A DNA stretch of 64,000 nucleotides from VRUE01 sp035605695 (GTDB lineage Bacteria > Actinomycetota > Thermoleophilia > Solirubrobacterales > 70-9), in assembly GCA_035605695.1 (NCBI GenBank), contig DATNGZ010000052.1, positions 106,182 through 170,181 of the forward strand, in the 5' to 3' direction. Positions within the stretch are counted from its first letter, which is position 1; each line of letters starts with the position of its first letter. The notes beneath the pieces are model-generated. The model did not search any database. It was not told where the DNA came from and saw nothing but the letters and a program-made list of their open reading frames with translations. The translations under genes and the position numbers were made by a program. Of the stretch, positions 8,845 to 16,853 are shown piece after piece.

Positions 8845-9302
8845 GACTGGCTCGTCGTCACCGGGGCGGGTTCGACTTCGATCGCTTCGGCTTCCGCCGC
8901 TTCGAGTTCCGCCGCTTCCACTTCGGCGGCCGCGGCTGCTTCTCGTTCGGCCGTTTCGCGGAGTTCGAGTTCTTCGGGGTCGGTGGTTTCGATCGCTTCG
9001 CTCGCGGCCTCTCCCGGGTCGTCGCCTCCCTCGGCGTCGGTCTCGGCCGCTTCGGCCGGCAGTTCGCTCGCCGGGGCGCTGTGTTTGCGGAAGGTCGGGG
9101 AGGCCGCCACGGCAGAGGACTTGTCACCGAGGACGGGATCGTGGCCCGTCACCATCTGCGCGAAGATCACTCCCCAGAGGAGCACGAAGCCGATCAGCCC
9201 GATCGCCACCACGCGCGCCCGCAGCTGCCCCGCCCGCTGGCGCTGAGCCCGCAGCCGGCGACGCGCCTCCTGCTTCAGCGCCTGTTTTTGGAATGAGTCC
9301 AT
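8841..9302 (-). CDS. One-TM protein with a Glu/Ala-rich tail, unknown function
   Basis: A 153-residue protein from ATG 9302 (MDSFQKQALK), preceded on the minus strand by a purine-rich GGAAGG. A basic cytoplasmic N-terminus is followed by one transmembrane helix (VVAIGLIGFVLLWGVIFAQM). The outside tail of about 95 residues is almost only Glu, Ala, Thr and Pro, in a heptad-like pattern. No catalytic motif. It sits between a cytochrome b-like gene and apbE. The protein contains Thr residues that could be flavinylated by ApbE, but no consensus is visible. A role as a redox scaffold is only an inference. Confidence 0.65.
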   Translation of the reverse strand: MDSFQKQALKQEARRRLRAQRQRAGQLRARVVAIGLIGFVLLWGVIFAQMVTGHDPVLGDKSSAVAASPTFRKHSAPASELPAEAAETDAEGGDDPGEAASEAIETTDPEELELRETAEREAAAAAEVEAAELEAAEAEAIEVEPAPVTTSQS

Positions 9303-9359
9303 CTGCCTGACTTTCCTTCCGAGCCCCAAACCGCCCCTAAGCGGAGGCTGAGAGTTCTC

Positions 9360-9983
9360 TTAGAGCCACGGTTGTGCGATTGAGAGTGCGAGGAGCGCCA
9401 GGGCGAGGCCGGCGCCGATCGCCGTCGCCAGGGCCAGCGCCCGGACCCCGGCGCCAGCCAGCCGCGCCTCGGCGGGTCCCTCGCGCCGCCAGTCGGCCGT
9501 CGCCAGCCTCGGCACCTCGAGCAGGTGCCCGAGGACGTGCAGAGTCATCAGCGCGACCCAGGCGATGAAGCTCAGCTTGTGGGCGAAGATCAGGGTCTCG
9601 CTCGGCGGGCCGGCGATCAGCAGCGCGATGCCGGTGCCGAACAGCGCCAGCGTAGTGAGGACGACGCCGGGGGCGAGGACCCGCAGCGCCATCGGCGGCG
9701 GCCCCTTGGCGACGTAGGGACCATCGTGGGTGTAGTAGCGGGCGAAGCGATAGCCGGTGCTCGCCATCTTCATCGCGACGGGCGGGATCAGCAGTACCCC
9801 GATGAAGATGTGGGGGCCGAGCAGTTGCCCGATGAAGGGGATCGTCACTCCCTCTGCCGCCAGCAGCACAAGCAGGGCGGCGGCGAGTGCGCCGGTCAGC
9901 CGGGCGTTGGCGGCGACGCCGTCGCGGACTTGGGGGGCGAGACGAGCCCGGGGGCTGAGTACGCCTACTTCGGTCTCTGGCAT
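9360..9983 (-). CDS. Cytochrome b-like membrane protein
   Basis: A 207-residue protein with four helices. Histidines lie in or near helix ends: GPHIFIGVLLIPP, RYYTHDGPYV, FAHKLSFIAW and LMTLHVLGHLLE. This is a pattern seen in small di-heme cytochrome b561/DUF4405-type proteins. Probably carries electrons within the membrane and partners the ferric reductase-like and ApbE proteins encoded downstream. It starts 57 bases after the histidine kinase stop and is likely in the same transcript. Confidence 0.7.
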   Translation of the reverse strand: MPETEVGVLSPRARLAPQVRDGVAANARLTGALAAALLVLLAAEGVTIPFIGQLLGPHIFIGVLLIPPVAMKMASTGYRFARYYTHDGPYVAKGPPPMALRVLAPGVVLTTLALFGTGIALLIAGPPSETLIFAHKLSFIAWVALMTLHVLGHLLEVPRLATADWRREGPAEARLAGAGVRALALATAIGAGLALALLALSIAQPWL

Positions 9984-10039
9984 GGGCGGATCCTGGATCC
10001 GCCGGCTTACCGCTTCCTAACCGATCGCTGAGAAGCCTC

Positions 10040-11179
10040 TTATGTCCGGGGTGAAGGCTTCGGCGTGAAGGCCGGTAGCTCGAAGCTGACCCGGGCGCCG
10101 CCCAGCGGCGAGTCCTCGATCCAGATCCGCCCGCCGTGGGAGGCGAGGATCGAGCGGGCGATGCCGAGCCCCAGGCCGCTGCCGCCGGAGGCGCGGTCGC
10201 GCGCGGACTCGGTGCGATGGAAGCGGTCGAAGACGCGCTCGCGCTCGGCCGCCGGGATGCCGGGACCGTCATCGTCGACCCGGACGCAGAGGGCGTAGGA
10301 CACCGTGACCGAGGAAACCGACACCCGGCCGCCGGCCCCGGCGTGGCGGCGGGCGTTGTCGATCAGGTTGCGGAGCACCTGAGCGATCAGGTCGGGGTCC
10401 GCGTGCAGCGACCCCTGGGCGAGCTCGCCGACCTCGACTTCCCCGTCGCCGGCATCGATCAGCTCGCGCAGGAACGAGTCCGCAGCCAGCTCCTGCGGGG
10501 CGGGGGCGACCCCCTCGTCAAGGCGGGCCAAGGCAAGAAGGTCCTCGACCAGCCGTTCGACCCGCGCCATCTCCGCCAGCGCCAGTCCCTCAACCCGCCT
10601 CACCTCGGCGGCGTCGGGCGCCTCGTGGCGGGCGAGGACTTCGAGCTGGCCGCGGATCGCGGTCAGCGGGCTGCGCAGCTCGTGCGAGGCATCGGAGACA
10701 AAGCGCCGCTGGCGGGCGAAGGCGTCCTCGAGGCGGTCGAGCATGTGGTTGAAGGCGTCGGCCAGCGCCCGCAGCTCGCTCGCGGCCGCGGAGTTCGAAT
10801 CGAGCCGGGGGGAGAGGTCGCCCACGTCGACCTCCGCCGCGGTCTCGGCAAAGCGCCGCAGCGGCGCCGCCGTCCGGGCAGCGAGAAGGTAGCCAGCGAG
10901 GAGAGCGGCGAGAAGGGCAGCGCCGCCGATCAGGAAGAAGGTCTTTTCGACGTCATCCTGAGCGTCCTTAATCGACGAGAACCGCGAGCTCTCGTCGATC
11001 TCGCCGCCGCTCTCCCCGGAGGCCGGACCCCTCTTTGCCTCCTCGCGCTCGATCAAGTTGGACTCGTTCGCCATCTGCGCCCGCACGACGACGAATACCG
11101 CCCCAAAAGCGGCGACGACTATCGCCGCGATCGAGATCGCCAGGCGCCCGCGCAGCCCGAGCTTCGACCAGGCGCTCAT
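10040..11179 (-). CDS. Sensor histidine kinase (HAMP, HisKA, HATPase_c)
   Basis: A 379-residue two-TM sensor kinase. TM1 is near residues 10-30 and TM2 near 74-96, with a short extracytoplasmic loop of about 45 residues. HAMP follows, then the H-box SDASHELRSPLTAIRGQ. The catalytic domain has NLIDNARRH (N box), DDGPGIP (G1) and GSGLGLGIA (G2). It pairs with the OmpR-type regulator at 11176 by an ATGA overlap. The short loop means the signal may be sensed in or near the membrane. It probably controls the redox operon just downstream. Confidence 0.93.
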   Translation of the reverse strand: MSAWSKLGLRGRLAISIAAIVVAAFGAVFVVVRAQMANESNLIEREEAKRGPASGESGGEIDESSRFSSIKDAQDDVEKTFFLIGGAALLAALLAGYLLAARTAAPLRRFAETAAEVDVGDLSPRLDSNSAAASELRALADAFNHMLDRLEDAFARQRRFVSDASHELRSPLTAIRGQLEVLARHEAPDAAEVRRVEGLALAEMARVERLVEDLLALARLDEGVAPAPQELAADSFLRELIDAGDGEVEVGELAQGSLHADPDLIAQVLRNLIDNARRHAGAGGRVSVSSVTVSYALCVRVDDDGPGIPAAERERVFDRFHRTESARDRASGGSGLGLGIARSILASHGGRIWIEDSPLGGARVSFELPAFTPKPSPRT

Positions 11180-11847
11180 CGGTCGCGGAGGCGGTAGCCG
11201 ACCGAGCGCACCGTCTCGATCGGAGCCGGGTCGTCGGGCAGGTCGAGCTTGCGCCGCAGGTAGCCGACATAGACCTGCACCACATTGGTCCCTGGGTCAT
11301 GGTCGTAGTGCCAGACCGCGGCGAGGATCTCCTCTCGCGGGCAGACCCGTCCGGCGTTGCGCAGCAGATGGGCCAGCAGGTCGGCCTCGCGCTCTGGCAG
11401 CCGCACCCGCAGCTTCCCACGGCTCGCCTCCCTGCTCAGCAGGTCGAGGCGGATGCCGCCTGCCTGCAAGGTCGTCTGAGAGGCGTCGTCAGCCTCCCGC
11501 AGGCGCGAGCGGATGCGGGCAAGCAGCTCCTCGAAGGCAAACGGCTTGGTGACGTAGTCGGTAGCGCCGAGGTCGAGTCCCTCGACCCGGTCGGCAACCT
11601 CGGCTTTTGCCGTCAGCATGATCACCGGCAGCAAGGGCTTCTTCTCGCGGATCGCGCCCAGCACGTCGATGCCGTCGCGGCCGGGCAGCATTCGGTCGAG
11701 CACGACGAGGTCGGCGGTTCCGCTCAGGGCCAGGCGCTCCCCGGCGATCCCGTCGCCGACCACCGTCACCTCGTAGCCCTCGGCCTCAAGCCCGCGGGAC
11801 AGGAAGTCAGCGATTCCCCCCTCGTCCTCAACGACCAGGATCTCCAC
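11176..11847 (-). CDS. OmpR-family response regulator
   Basis: A 223-residue two-domain regulator. The receiver has acidic residues in VVEDEGG, the phospho-Asp in VVLDRMLPGRDG, Thr in MLTAKA and Lys in VTKPF. The winged-helix DNA-binding domain ends in VQVYVGYLRRKLDLP and TVRSVGYRLR, both typical of OmpR/PhoB. It starts at GTG 11847 and is the first gene of the leftward operon. Likely phosphorylated by the adjacent kinase. Confidence 0.95.
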   Translation of the reverse strand: MEILVVEDEGGIADFLSRGLEAEGYEVTVVGDGIAGERLALSGTADLVVLDRMLPGRDGIDVLGAIREKKPLLPVIMLTAKAEVADRVEGLDLGATDYVTKPFAFEELLARIRSRLREADDASQTTLQAGGIRLDLLSREASRGKLRVRLPEREADLLAHLLRNAGRVCPREEILAAVWHYDHDPGTNVVQVYVGYLRRKLDLPDDPAPIETVRSVGYRLRDR

Positions 11848-12017
11848 GGTGCGATGCTAGCCGGGGCTTGCCTAAAGGCCCCGATGGAATGAGGCGAGGG
11901 GAGTTCCGAGGCGGATCGAGCGGAAGTCTCAAAGAAGGGTCATAGCTTTAGCTGGGGGGCGCCGGAAGCAGTTGCGCCGCCGCTTTCACGCGGAAGCAGT
12001 TGTGTCAGGATCGCCGC

Positions 12018-12437
12018 ATGGCAGATGAATCGGTCGCGGACCGACTCCGCGGATTCGGCGTGAAGGGCATCCTCGTGCAGATGGCCGAACGTGGGCAGAT
12101 TCTTGAGCTGAAGTGCGAGATGCCGCAGTGCTATCACCCCAACGGACGCGACAAGTTCGAATCGCTCGCGACGGAGCGCAGGTTGTGGGCGCCCTCGCGC
12201 GACCACTACCCGATCCTCAGTTCGGCCGGTGGAAAGCTGCGTGCCGACAACGTTCGGTTGTCCCATATCGAGTGCAATCAGCGTGACCACACGCGGCGGA
12301 AGCAGATCGGGGCACTGCTTCTTGCAGGCGAATCACTGGAAGACATCGCCGACATGCTGAACCGCAAGAAGACCCCGGCGTTTCACGGAACGAAACGATG
12401 GACGGCGGCCATGGTGCGCGAGGCCTACGTGTCCTAG
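12018..12437 (+). CDS. HNH-nuclease-like protein with recombinase-type C-terminal helix-turn-helix
   Basis: A 139-residue protein. ATG 12018 was chosen over upstream in-frame codons because MADESVADRL begins the folded part. Residues about 30-95 contain a CEMPQC pair, then DHYPILSS, DNVRLSH and HIECN, matching the His-Asn-His spacing of HNH nucleases. The C-terminal LLLAGESLEDIADMLNRKKT, followed by RWTAAMVREAY, looks like the small DNA-binding tail of large serine recombinases. It stands alone, with 12-base direct repeats (CGGAAGCAGTTG) just upstream at 11963-11974 and 11991-12002. Activity not proven. Confidence 0.6.
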   Translation: MADESVADRLRGFGVKGILVQMAERGQILELKCEMPQCYHPNGRDKFESLATERRLWAPSRDHYPILSSAGGKLRADNVRLSHIECNQRDHTRRKQIGALLLAGESLEDIADMLNRKKTPAFHGTKRWTAAMVREAYVS

Positions 12438-12603
12438 TCCGGGTTCCGCTTCGCGCGAGAAGCAGCAGTGCAGCTCGCCGCAAGTCATCCGCCTGCCTTT
12501 TTGTGCCGCCGGCAACAAAACGGCGACGGCGCTCGGGTGACAGCGGCAGGCTGTTCTTGACGAGTGGAGGCTCTGACCGACCCGGGCGTCTTGCTGATGG
12601 GCG

Positions 12604-13671
12604 TCAGACACTGCGCCGCAGGAAGTCGATCTGGTCACCGACGATCGTGTCGAATAGGGGTTCGACATACGGGTCGAAATGGCCGCACTCGTAGCTGAGC
12701 ACCTCCCCTCCGGGGATGCGTCGAGCGGCCTTCAGCGCGACCTTATAAGGAGTGACGACATCGTCTTTGGCGAGTTGGACCAGCGCCGGGCACGTGATCC
12801 TGCCTGCGACCCGGCCGGGTGAGTAGAAGGGCACTCGCAGCGCAATCCGGGCGGCGACGTCGTTCTGAGGCAGAAGCTCCTCGTACCGGTCTCCCGCCAG
12901 ACGCTTCATCATCGCCGTGGCGTCGGGCGTGGTCATCATCGCCAGGGTGCCGGGCTCTCCTGCCGCCGGGAGGCGTAGCGGCTCTCGCCCGAATGCCGCC
13001 CCCAGCTGATCGCGGAGCCCGGCGAGAGCCAGGCGCGTCATCGTCAGCGGGGAGCCAGCAAAGGCCGACGCAGGTCCACTGATATGGGGAACCTGGGCGA
13101 CGATGGCGGCCAGTCCGTGATCTTCGGCGGCGATGCTCAGCACGTGCCCGGCTCCGAACGACGAACCCCACGCGGCCACATGGCTCGTGTCGACACCGTC
13201 AAGTGCCCGGGCGAAAGCAAGTGCTGCCCGCCAGTCGTCCTGCTGGCTACCGATTTCGAGCACCCGACGTGGCTCGCCGGCACTGTCACCCCAGCCCCGG
13301 TAGTCGAATGCCAGGACGGCGAAGCCGGATTCGGCGAAGCGCTCGGCGTAAGCGGCAAGACGCAAGGCGCGCATCGCGGCGAAGCCGTGGGCCATCACGA
13401 TGATCGGCGGCCGCTCAACGCCGTCCGGTCGGTAGAGCCAGGTGGCGCACGCCGTTCCGCCGGATTCGAAGGTCGTGTCTTCTCGGGTGTAGGTGCTCGT
13501 TTCGATGATCAGCTCCTGACTGTCGGGTGCGGATTTCCGGTTCTCCGGGTCAACGGCGGCGAAGCTCGCGGAGCGCAGAATTCGCCGCGTTGAACCCGCA
13601 CATCCCGTGGGCCCCGGCGCCGGGTGGGGTGGAGGCGGAGCAGAGGTAGACGCCGGGGATTCCGAGGGCAT
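12604..13671 (-). CDS. Alpha/beta hydrolase (start uncertain)
   Basis: Alpha/beta-fold esterase/peptidase-like protein, up to 355 residues. The oxyanion region is IVMAHGFAAM, the nucleophile elbow WGSSFGAGH, the acid LVQLAKDDVVTP and the His YECGHFDPY, so the triad is complete. The fold seems to begin near IIETSTYTRED (about 13500). No ATG, GTG or TTG lies in frame there. The only in-frame ATG (13671) would add about 60 low-complexity residues that overlap the remnant gene 13550-14065. The native start may have been lost in the same rearrangement. Confidence 0.8.
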   Translation of the reverse strand: MPSESPASTSAPPPPHPAPGPTGCAGSTRRILRSASFAAVDPENRKSAPDSQELIIETSTYTREDTTFESGGTACATWLYRPDGVERPPIIVMAHGFAAMRALRLAAYAERFAESGFAVLAFDYRGWGDSAGEPRRVLEIGSQQDDWRAALAFARALDGVDTSHVAAWGSSFGAGHVLSIAAEDHGLAAIVAQVPHISGPASAFAGSPLTMTRLALAGLRDQLGAAFGREPLRLPAAGEPGTLAMMTTPDATAMMKRLAGDRYEELLPQNDVAARIALRVPFYSPGRVAGRITCPALVQLAKDDVVTPYKVALKAARRIPGGEVLSYECGHFDPYVEPLFDTIVGDQIDFLRRSV

Positions 13672-14065
13672 AGGGGTCGCGGGCCGGACGCGGGCGGAAG
13701 AGTAGCTGGCGGAGGTCGTTGGCCCCGCCGACGACGTCGCCGCCGATGTAGTTGGCGTCGTACTTCTCGGCCTCAGCTACCGTGCGCGCAACCTGGCGCT
13801 GGACGCGCTCTCGAGAGCCGGGTGCAAAGCGCTCGATCTGCCTTTCGATCGCCTCCGTCGCATCGCCCGGATAGCCATTCGGAACGTGGGCGTAGGTGTA
13901 CAACGGATTGAGATTGCCGGCGGAGCGGGATGGGTCGGCGAGGTACTGCTGGCAGACGAGCACGAAGGGCCTCTCCGGCATCTCTCCTCGCTGCACCTGG
14001 GCCTCGGTCGCGACGATCTCTTCGAGGCCGCCGCCAAGGTGGACCGTCCCCGCCGGGGGGAGGCT
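13550..14065 (-). pseudogene. 3' remnant of a phytoene-desaturase/carotene-ketolase-like FAD oxidoreductase
   Basis: An open frame of 172 codons that matches only the C-terminal third of CrtI/CrtO-type amine-oxidase flavoproteins. It has GTVHLGGGLEEIVATEAQ, CQQYLADPSRSAG, TYAHVPNGYPGD, an ERFAPGSRERV helix, and a final GVYLCSASTPPGAGAHGMCG, which is the conserved FAD pyrophosphate-contacting end of the family. Intact members have roughly 500 residues. An in-frame stop lies at 14066-14068, and no N-terminal FAD motif is found upstream on either strand. The break falls just before the CBASS operon, so it may mark the island edge. Confidence 0.75.
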
Positions 14066-14147
14066 TCATCGGCCCAGGGCACCGAACCCTCGATCGTTCG
14101 GGCTCGTTTCGGTGAAATTCCAGTCATCGACCCCCAGCAAGCAAGCC

Positions 14148-14711
14148 CTACTCTGACGGTCGCTTCCGTCGTCCTCGTTTCCAGACCTTCATCGCGGTCG
14201 CGACCTCGTCCAGGTAGGCGTCCTCGCAGGGCTTGAGAGCCTGGAGCTCGGTGGCGATCTCCGGCGCGTGCATTTCGCTGTCGGCGTTGATCGGTGGCTG
14301 GTCCCAAGAGCGCTTGACGATGCCTCCGGCGATCCGTCGCGTCTTCATCACCAGCTCGCGGTAGGCCGAGGCGACATCGTCGGAGGGATCGCGCCCGATC
14401 ATCGCTTCGTGGAAAGAGATGTCGCGTTGGATCTCGCGCAGCGCGTCTGAGAGGCGCACCCTCTCGCCTCCGGGGTCGGCGGCGCTGCGACGGCGAATCG
14501 CAAAGGCCATCTCTTTGTAGGACTGGACTGCGGCCCAGCCGCCGGCGAAGAGCTCGCGGCGTCGCTCACGGTTGGCCCGGTAGCCGTTGACGACCAAGGT
14601 GACGAGGACCCCGATGAGCGCGACTGCGGCCGTGATGAGCGGGATCACGACCGCTAGATCATCACCGCCGTCGCCGGAGGCTACCGCGGCTGCAGCGAAC
14701 AGATCCATCAT
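14148..14711 (-). CDS. Single-TM protein, putative CBASS effector
   Basis: A 187-residue protein with a short N-terminus, one strong helix (about residues 20-42, VVIPLITAAVALIGVLVTLV) and a cytosolic helical domain of about 140 residues without recognised motifs. It is the third gene of an operon with a CD-NTase and an E2-like protein, and its start overlaps the E2-like stop by ATGA. In CBASS, membrane effectors are switched on by a cyclic nucleotide and disrupt the inner membrane. That role here rests only on gene position and topology. Confidence 0.65.
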   Translation of the reverse strand: MMDLFAAAAVASGDGGDDLAVVIPLITAAVALIGVLVTLVVNGYRANRERRRELFAGGWAAVQSYKEMAFAIRRRSAADPGGERVRLSDALREIQRDISFHEAMIGRDPSDDVASAYRELVMKTRRIAGGIVKRSWDQPPINADSEMHAPEIATELQALKPCEDAYLDEVATAMKVWKRGRRKRPSE

Positions 14712-15172
14712 CGCTTCGACTCCGAGGGCCCGTGCGGGGCCTCCTCACCGAGCCAGACGTGCTTCTCGCGCCAGTAGGCCTCCTTGAAGAGGTGGATGCG
14801 CACCATCTCGATCAGCGATAGAAGGCCATCGTCTGGCGTCCAGCGCCGCTCGGGAGGGTCGTCGGGATACCAGACACAAAGCCTGGACCGGGGGTCCTTG
14901 CCAATGGGCGAATAGCGATGCAGGGAGCTTTCAGGACCGTCCGCATAGATCGTGGGTGCTTCGGGCTCGGAGGTCGTGCGGCGGAATCGGATTTCGATCC
15001 GCCGGGCCTCGTAGCCCTCGACCGGCACTGTGCAGGTGTAGGCGATCCGGGCAGTTTTGCGCTTGCCCACCGCTCGGTTGGTGAGGCCGGGAAATGCTGC
15101 TGCGGCGCCCTGTTCGAAGTGCAGCCGGAGCGGCAGGTTCTGCTCCCAGGTGGCGCTACGCCGCCGCGTCAT
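14708..15172 (-). CDS. E2-like (ubiquitin-conjugating-fold) CBASS accessory protein
   Basis: A 154-residue protein. ATG 15172 is preferred, giving a 17-base overlap with the CD-NTase 3' end. The C-terminal half has HRYSPIGKDPRSRLCVWYPD, then PPERRWTPDDGL, then HLFKEAYWREKHVWLGEEAP. This resembles the E2-like proteins encoded next to CD-NTases in short type II CBASS; Cys99 would be the active-site cysteine. In such systems the E2-like protein conjugates or primes the cyclase. No E1-like or JAB gene is present, as expected for the short form. Assignment rests on motif memory plus context. Confidence 0.7.
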   Translation of the reverse strand: MTRRRSATWEQNLPLRLHFEQGAAAAFPGLTNRAVGKRKTARIAYTCTVPVEGYEARRIEIRFRRTTSEPEAPTIYADGPESSLHRYSPIGKDPRSRLCVWYPDDPPERRWTPDDGLLSLIEMVRIHLFKEAYWREKHVWLGEEAPHGPSESKR

Positions 15173-16214
15173 GGTCGCCGTAGGAGCGCACCGGCTTGAT
15201 CGCCGCGGCCGGGGCGATGGCGAGGCCAGAGCGCACCCCCCGCTCGTCGCCAGTGCGGAGCGCCTGGGCGATCGCCTCCTTGGCCGAGCGCTTCGCGTTC
15301 GGCAACTGATCGGGGTAGAGCTCGGCCAGTGCTGCCTCAGCAGCCTCGCGGTCCTCGGCGTCGATCGCCTCCTGCACCTTCTCGGCGAAGAAAGAGAGCC
15401 GCTTGGCGGCACGCGTGCGGGTCATGCCGTCCGGCAGCTTGATCTTTCCCGAGACTTCGGCGGGGTCTTCGGTCAGCCCGGTCTTGATCGAGCTGGAGGC
15501 CTCGGCGAAGAAGCGCTGCAGCGAGTAGATCAGCCCGTCGACCTCGACGATGTGCTCGAGGGCAAGCGCCTCGGAGTTGAAGGAGATCAGCGCCGGGGCC
15601 GAGTCTCCCTTGATCGCAGCCTTGGCGAGGCGGATGACGCGGGCGCGGTGTCGGCGGAGGGCCTTCGGTTCGGCCGTCAGAAGCCGGGTGTGGCACTCCG
15701 GGTGGGAGGCGTCCCAGTCGTCGTAGTCGCGGTTGGGGATCCAGATGCCGTCGCCGTCCTTCCGCGTCAGCGCGACCACGAGGTCCACGCTCGGGTCGAC
15801 GCCGTCGTCGTTGGGGTCGTTGAAGCGGATGAGGATCGCGCGCTTGATCAGGCGACTGCGGGCATCGGGATAGGTCTCGCGGACGATCGGCATGACGTGC
15901 TTGCGGACCTCGTCCATGATTTCCTCGGGCCCCTCTTCCTCGGAGCTATCGGGGCCGAGCGTCGGGTAGGAGCGGCGGTCGAGGACGGCGCCGCAATCGG
16001 CATCAGAGACGGGATTGTTGACGTTGCCGTGGGCCACCGAGCCCGACTTGAAGGTGCGCAGGACGCCGAAGTCTTCGGCTGCTTCGAGCACCAGGTTCCG
16101 GCGCTCGCGCGCCTCGCGGAGATCGTCGTCGTCGGCGGAGATGTCGTCACGGATCTCCTCCAGCACCTCTTCGGCGTGGACGGCCTCCTCGGCCTTTGCT
16201 TCGTTGTTGTACAT
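15156..16214 (-). CDS. CD-NTase (cGAS/DncV-like nucleotidyltransferase)
   Basis: A 352-residue polymerase-beta-fold nucleotidyltransferase that probably makes a cyclic oligonucleotide on phage infection. The catalytic core is visible: GS at residues 58-59 (FKSGSVAHGN), the metal-binding pair Asp71-x-Asp73 (SDADCGAVLD) and a third Asp at 144 (PSVDLVVALT). This GS-x(11)-DxD plus distal D arrangement is that of CD-NTases. The C-terminal helical part is about 180 residues. It is the first gene of the CD-NTase/E2/TM operon. The nucleotide product cannot be predicted from sequence alone. Confidence 0.82.
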   Translation of the reverse strand: MYNNEAKAEEAVHAEEVLEEIRDDISADDDDLREARERRNLVLEAAEDFGVLRTFKSGSVAHGNVNNPVSDADCGAVLDRRSYPTLGPDSSEEEGPEEIMDEVRKHVMPIVRETYPDARSRLIKRAILIRFNDPNDDGVDPSVDLVVALTRKDGDGIWIPNRDYDDWDASHPECHTRLLTAEPKALRRHRARVIRLAKAAIKGDSAPALISFNSEALALEHIVEVDGLIYSLQRFFAEASSSIKTGLTEDPAEVSGKIKLPDGMTRTRAAKRLSFFAEKVQEAIDAEDREAAEAALAELYPDQLPNAKRSAKEAIAQALRTGDERGVRSGLAIAPAAAIKPVRSYGDHDAAA

Positions 16215-16330
16215 CTGAACTGCCTTTCTGTCGTCTGATTCGCCTGGAGAGCCAGTCGAAAAACAGGGGCATCACACCCTGCAACCGGCTCGTGTCGATC
16301 ATGGCAAATGAAATAGACGGCAAAAAAAGA

Positions 16331-16360
16331 GGCCGAGCGGGCGATGAACCCCGCTCGGCC
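16331..16360 (-). terminator. Strong hairpin with a minus-strand T-run, upstream of the CBASS operon
   Basis: A perfect 11-base-pair stem (GGCCGAGCGGG / CCCGCTCGGCC) with an 8-base loop. On the minus strand it is followed by TCTTTTTTTG (16321-16330), a canonical intrinsic terminator. It lies 117 bases upstream of the CD-NTase start, so it would stop leftward transcripts before the defence operon, acting as an insulator or attenuator. The rest of the gap 16215-16568 shows no gene. Confidence 0.7.
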
Positions 16361-16568
16361 CCGAAGGCGAACAGCAGACGACGCCAGGTGTTCTACTCGA
16401 TACGAGCGGACGGATCTAGCGCCACCCTGAGCAGGAAGACGCCGGCAGAACCGCGCCGGTGCCGGCTAGGGCAGGCCTACAACCGTGCTCCGCCCGTCCC
16501 GGTCTGTAGAAAAGTGCGTGGACGGCAGGCCCGACCGGGGCCTTGCGCCGCTACTTCAAGGAGACGAG

Positions 16569-16853
16569 ATGTCGATTACGACCAAGGATGAGTTGGCAAA
16601 GCAGGTAGCCGCGCGGACCGGGCTCGAGGCGGGCCAGGCGAAGCTCGCGGTGGAGGCGATGATCGCGGAGATCACCGCGCAGCTCGCGGCCGGCAACGAG
16701 GTCAAATTTACCGGCTTCGGCAAATTCTCGACGGTCGCTCGACCGGCCCGGGAAGGCCGCAATCCGCAGACCGGCGAGTTGCTACAGATCGCTGCGAAGA
16801 CGGCGGCGAAGTTCAGTCCCGGAGCCGAGCTGAAGAAGGCCGTCAACGGCTGA
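16569..16853 (+). CDS. HU/IHF-family DNA-binding protein
   Basis: A 94-residue histone-like protein. ATG 16569 is preceded by AAGGAG at the right distance. The helical base (ITTKDELAKQVAARTGLEAG), the beta-arm GFGKFSTVARPAREGRNPQT and the closing AAKFSPGAELKKAVNG are all diagnostic. It bends and compacts DNA. Its place inside the island, next to the defence operon and the sigma-factor block, suggests an element-encoded copy that could help integration or excision. Confidence 0.95.
   Translation: MSITTKDELAKQVAARTGLEAGQAKLAVEAMIAEITAQLAAGNEVKFTGFGKFSTVARPAREGRNPQTGELLQIAAKTAAKFSPGAELKKAVNG

Noticed and set aside
11963..12002. CGGAAGCAGTTG direct repeat as a regulatory site of the HNH gene
   Set aside because: Two 12-base copies 28 bases apart are visible, but nothing ties them to a function; recorded only in the gene entry.
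14083..14093. CGAACCCTCGA matches 11 bases of the tRNA-Gly T-arm (48594-48604) and could be the left att site
   Set aside because: It is in inverted orientation relative to 48594, too short, and lacks the rest of the 42-base identity block; simple excision needs direct repeats.
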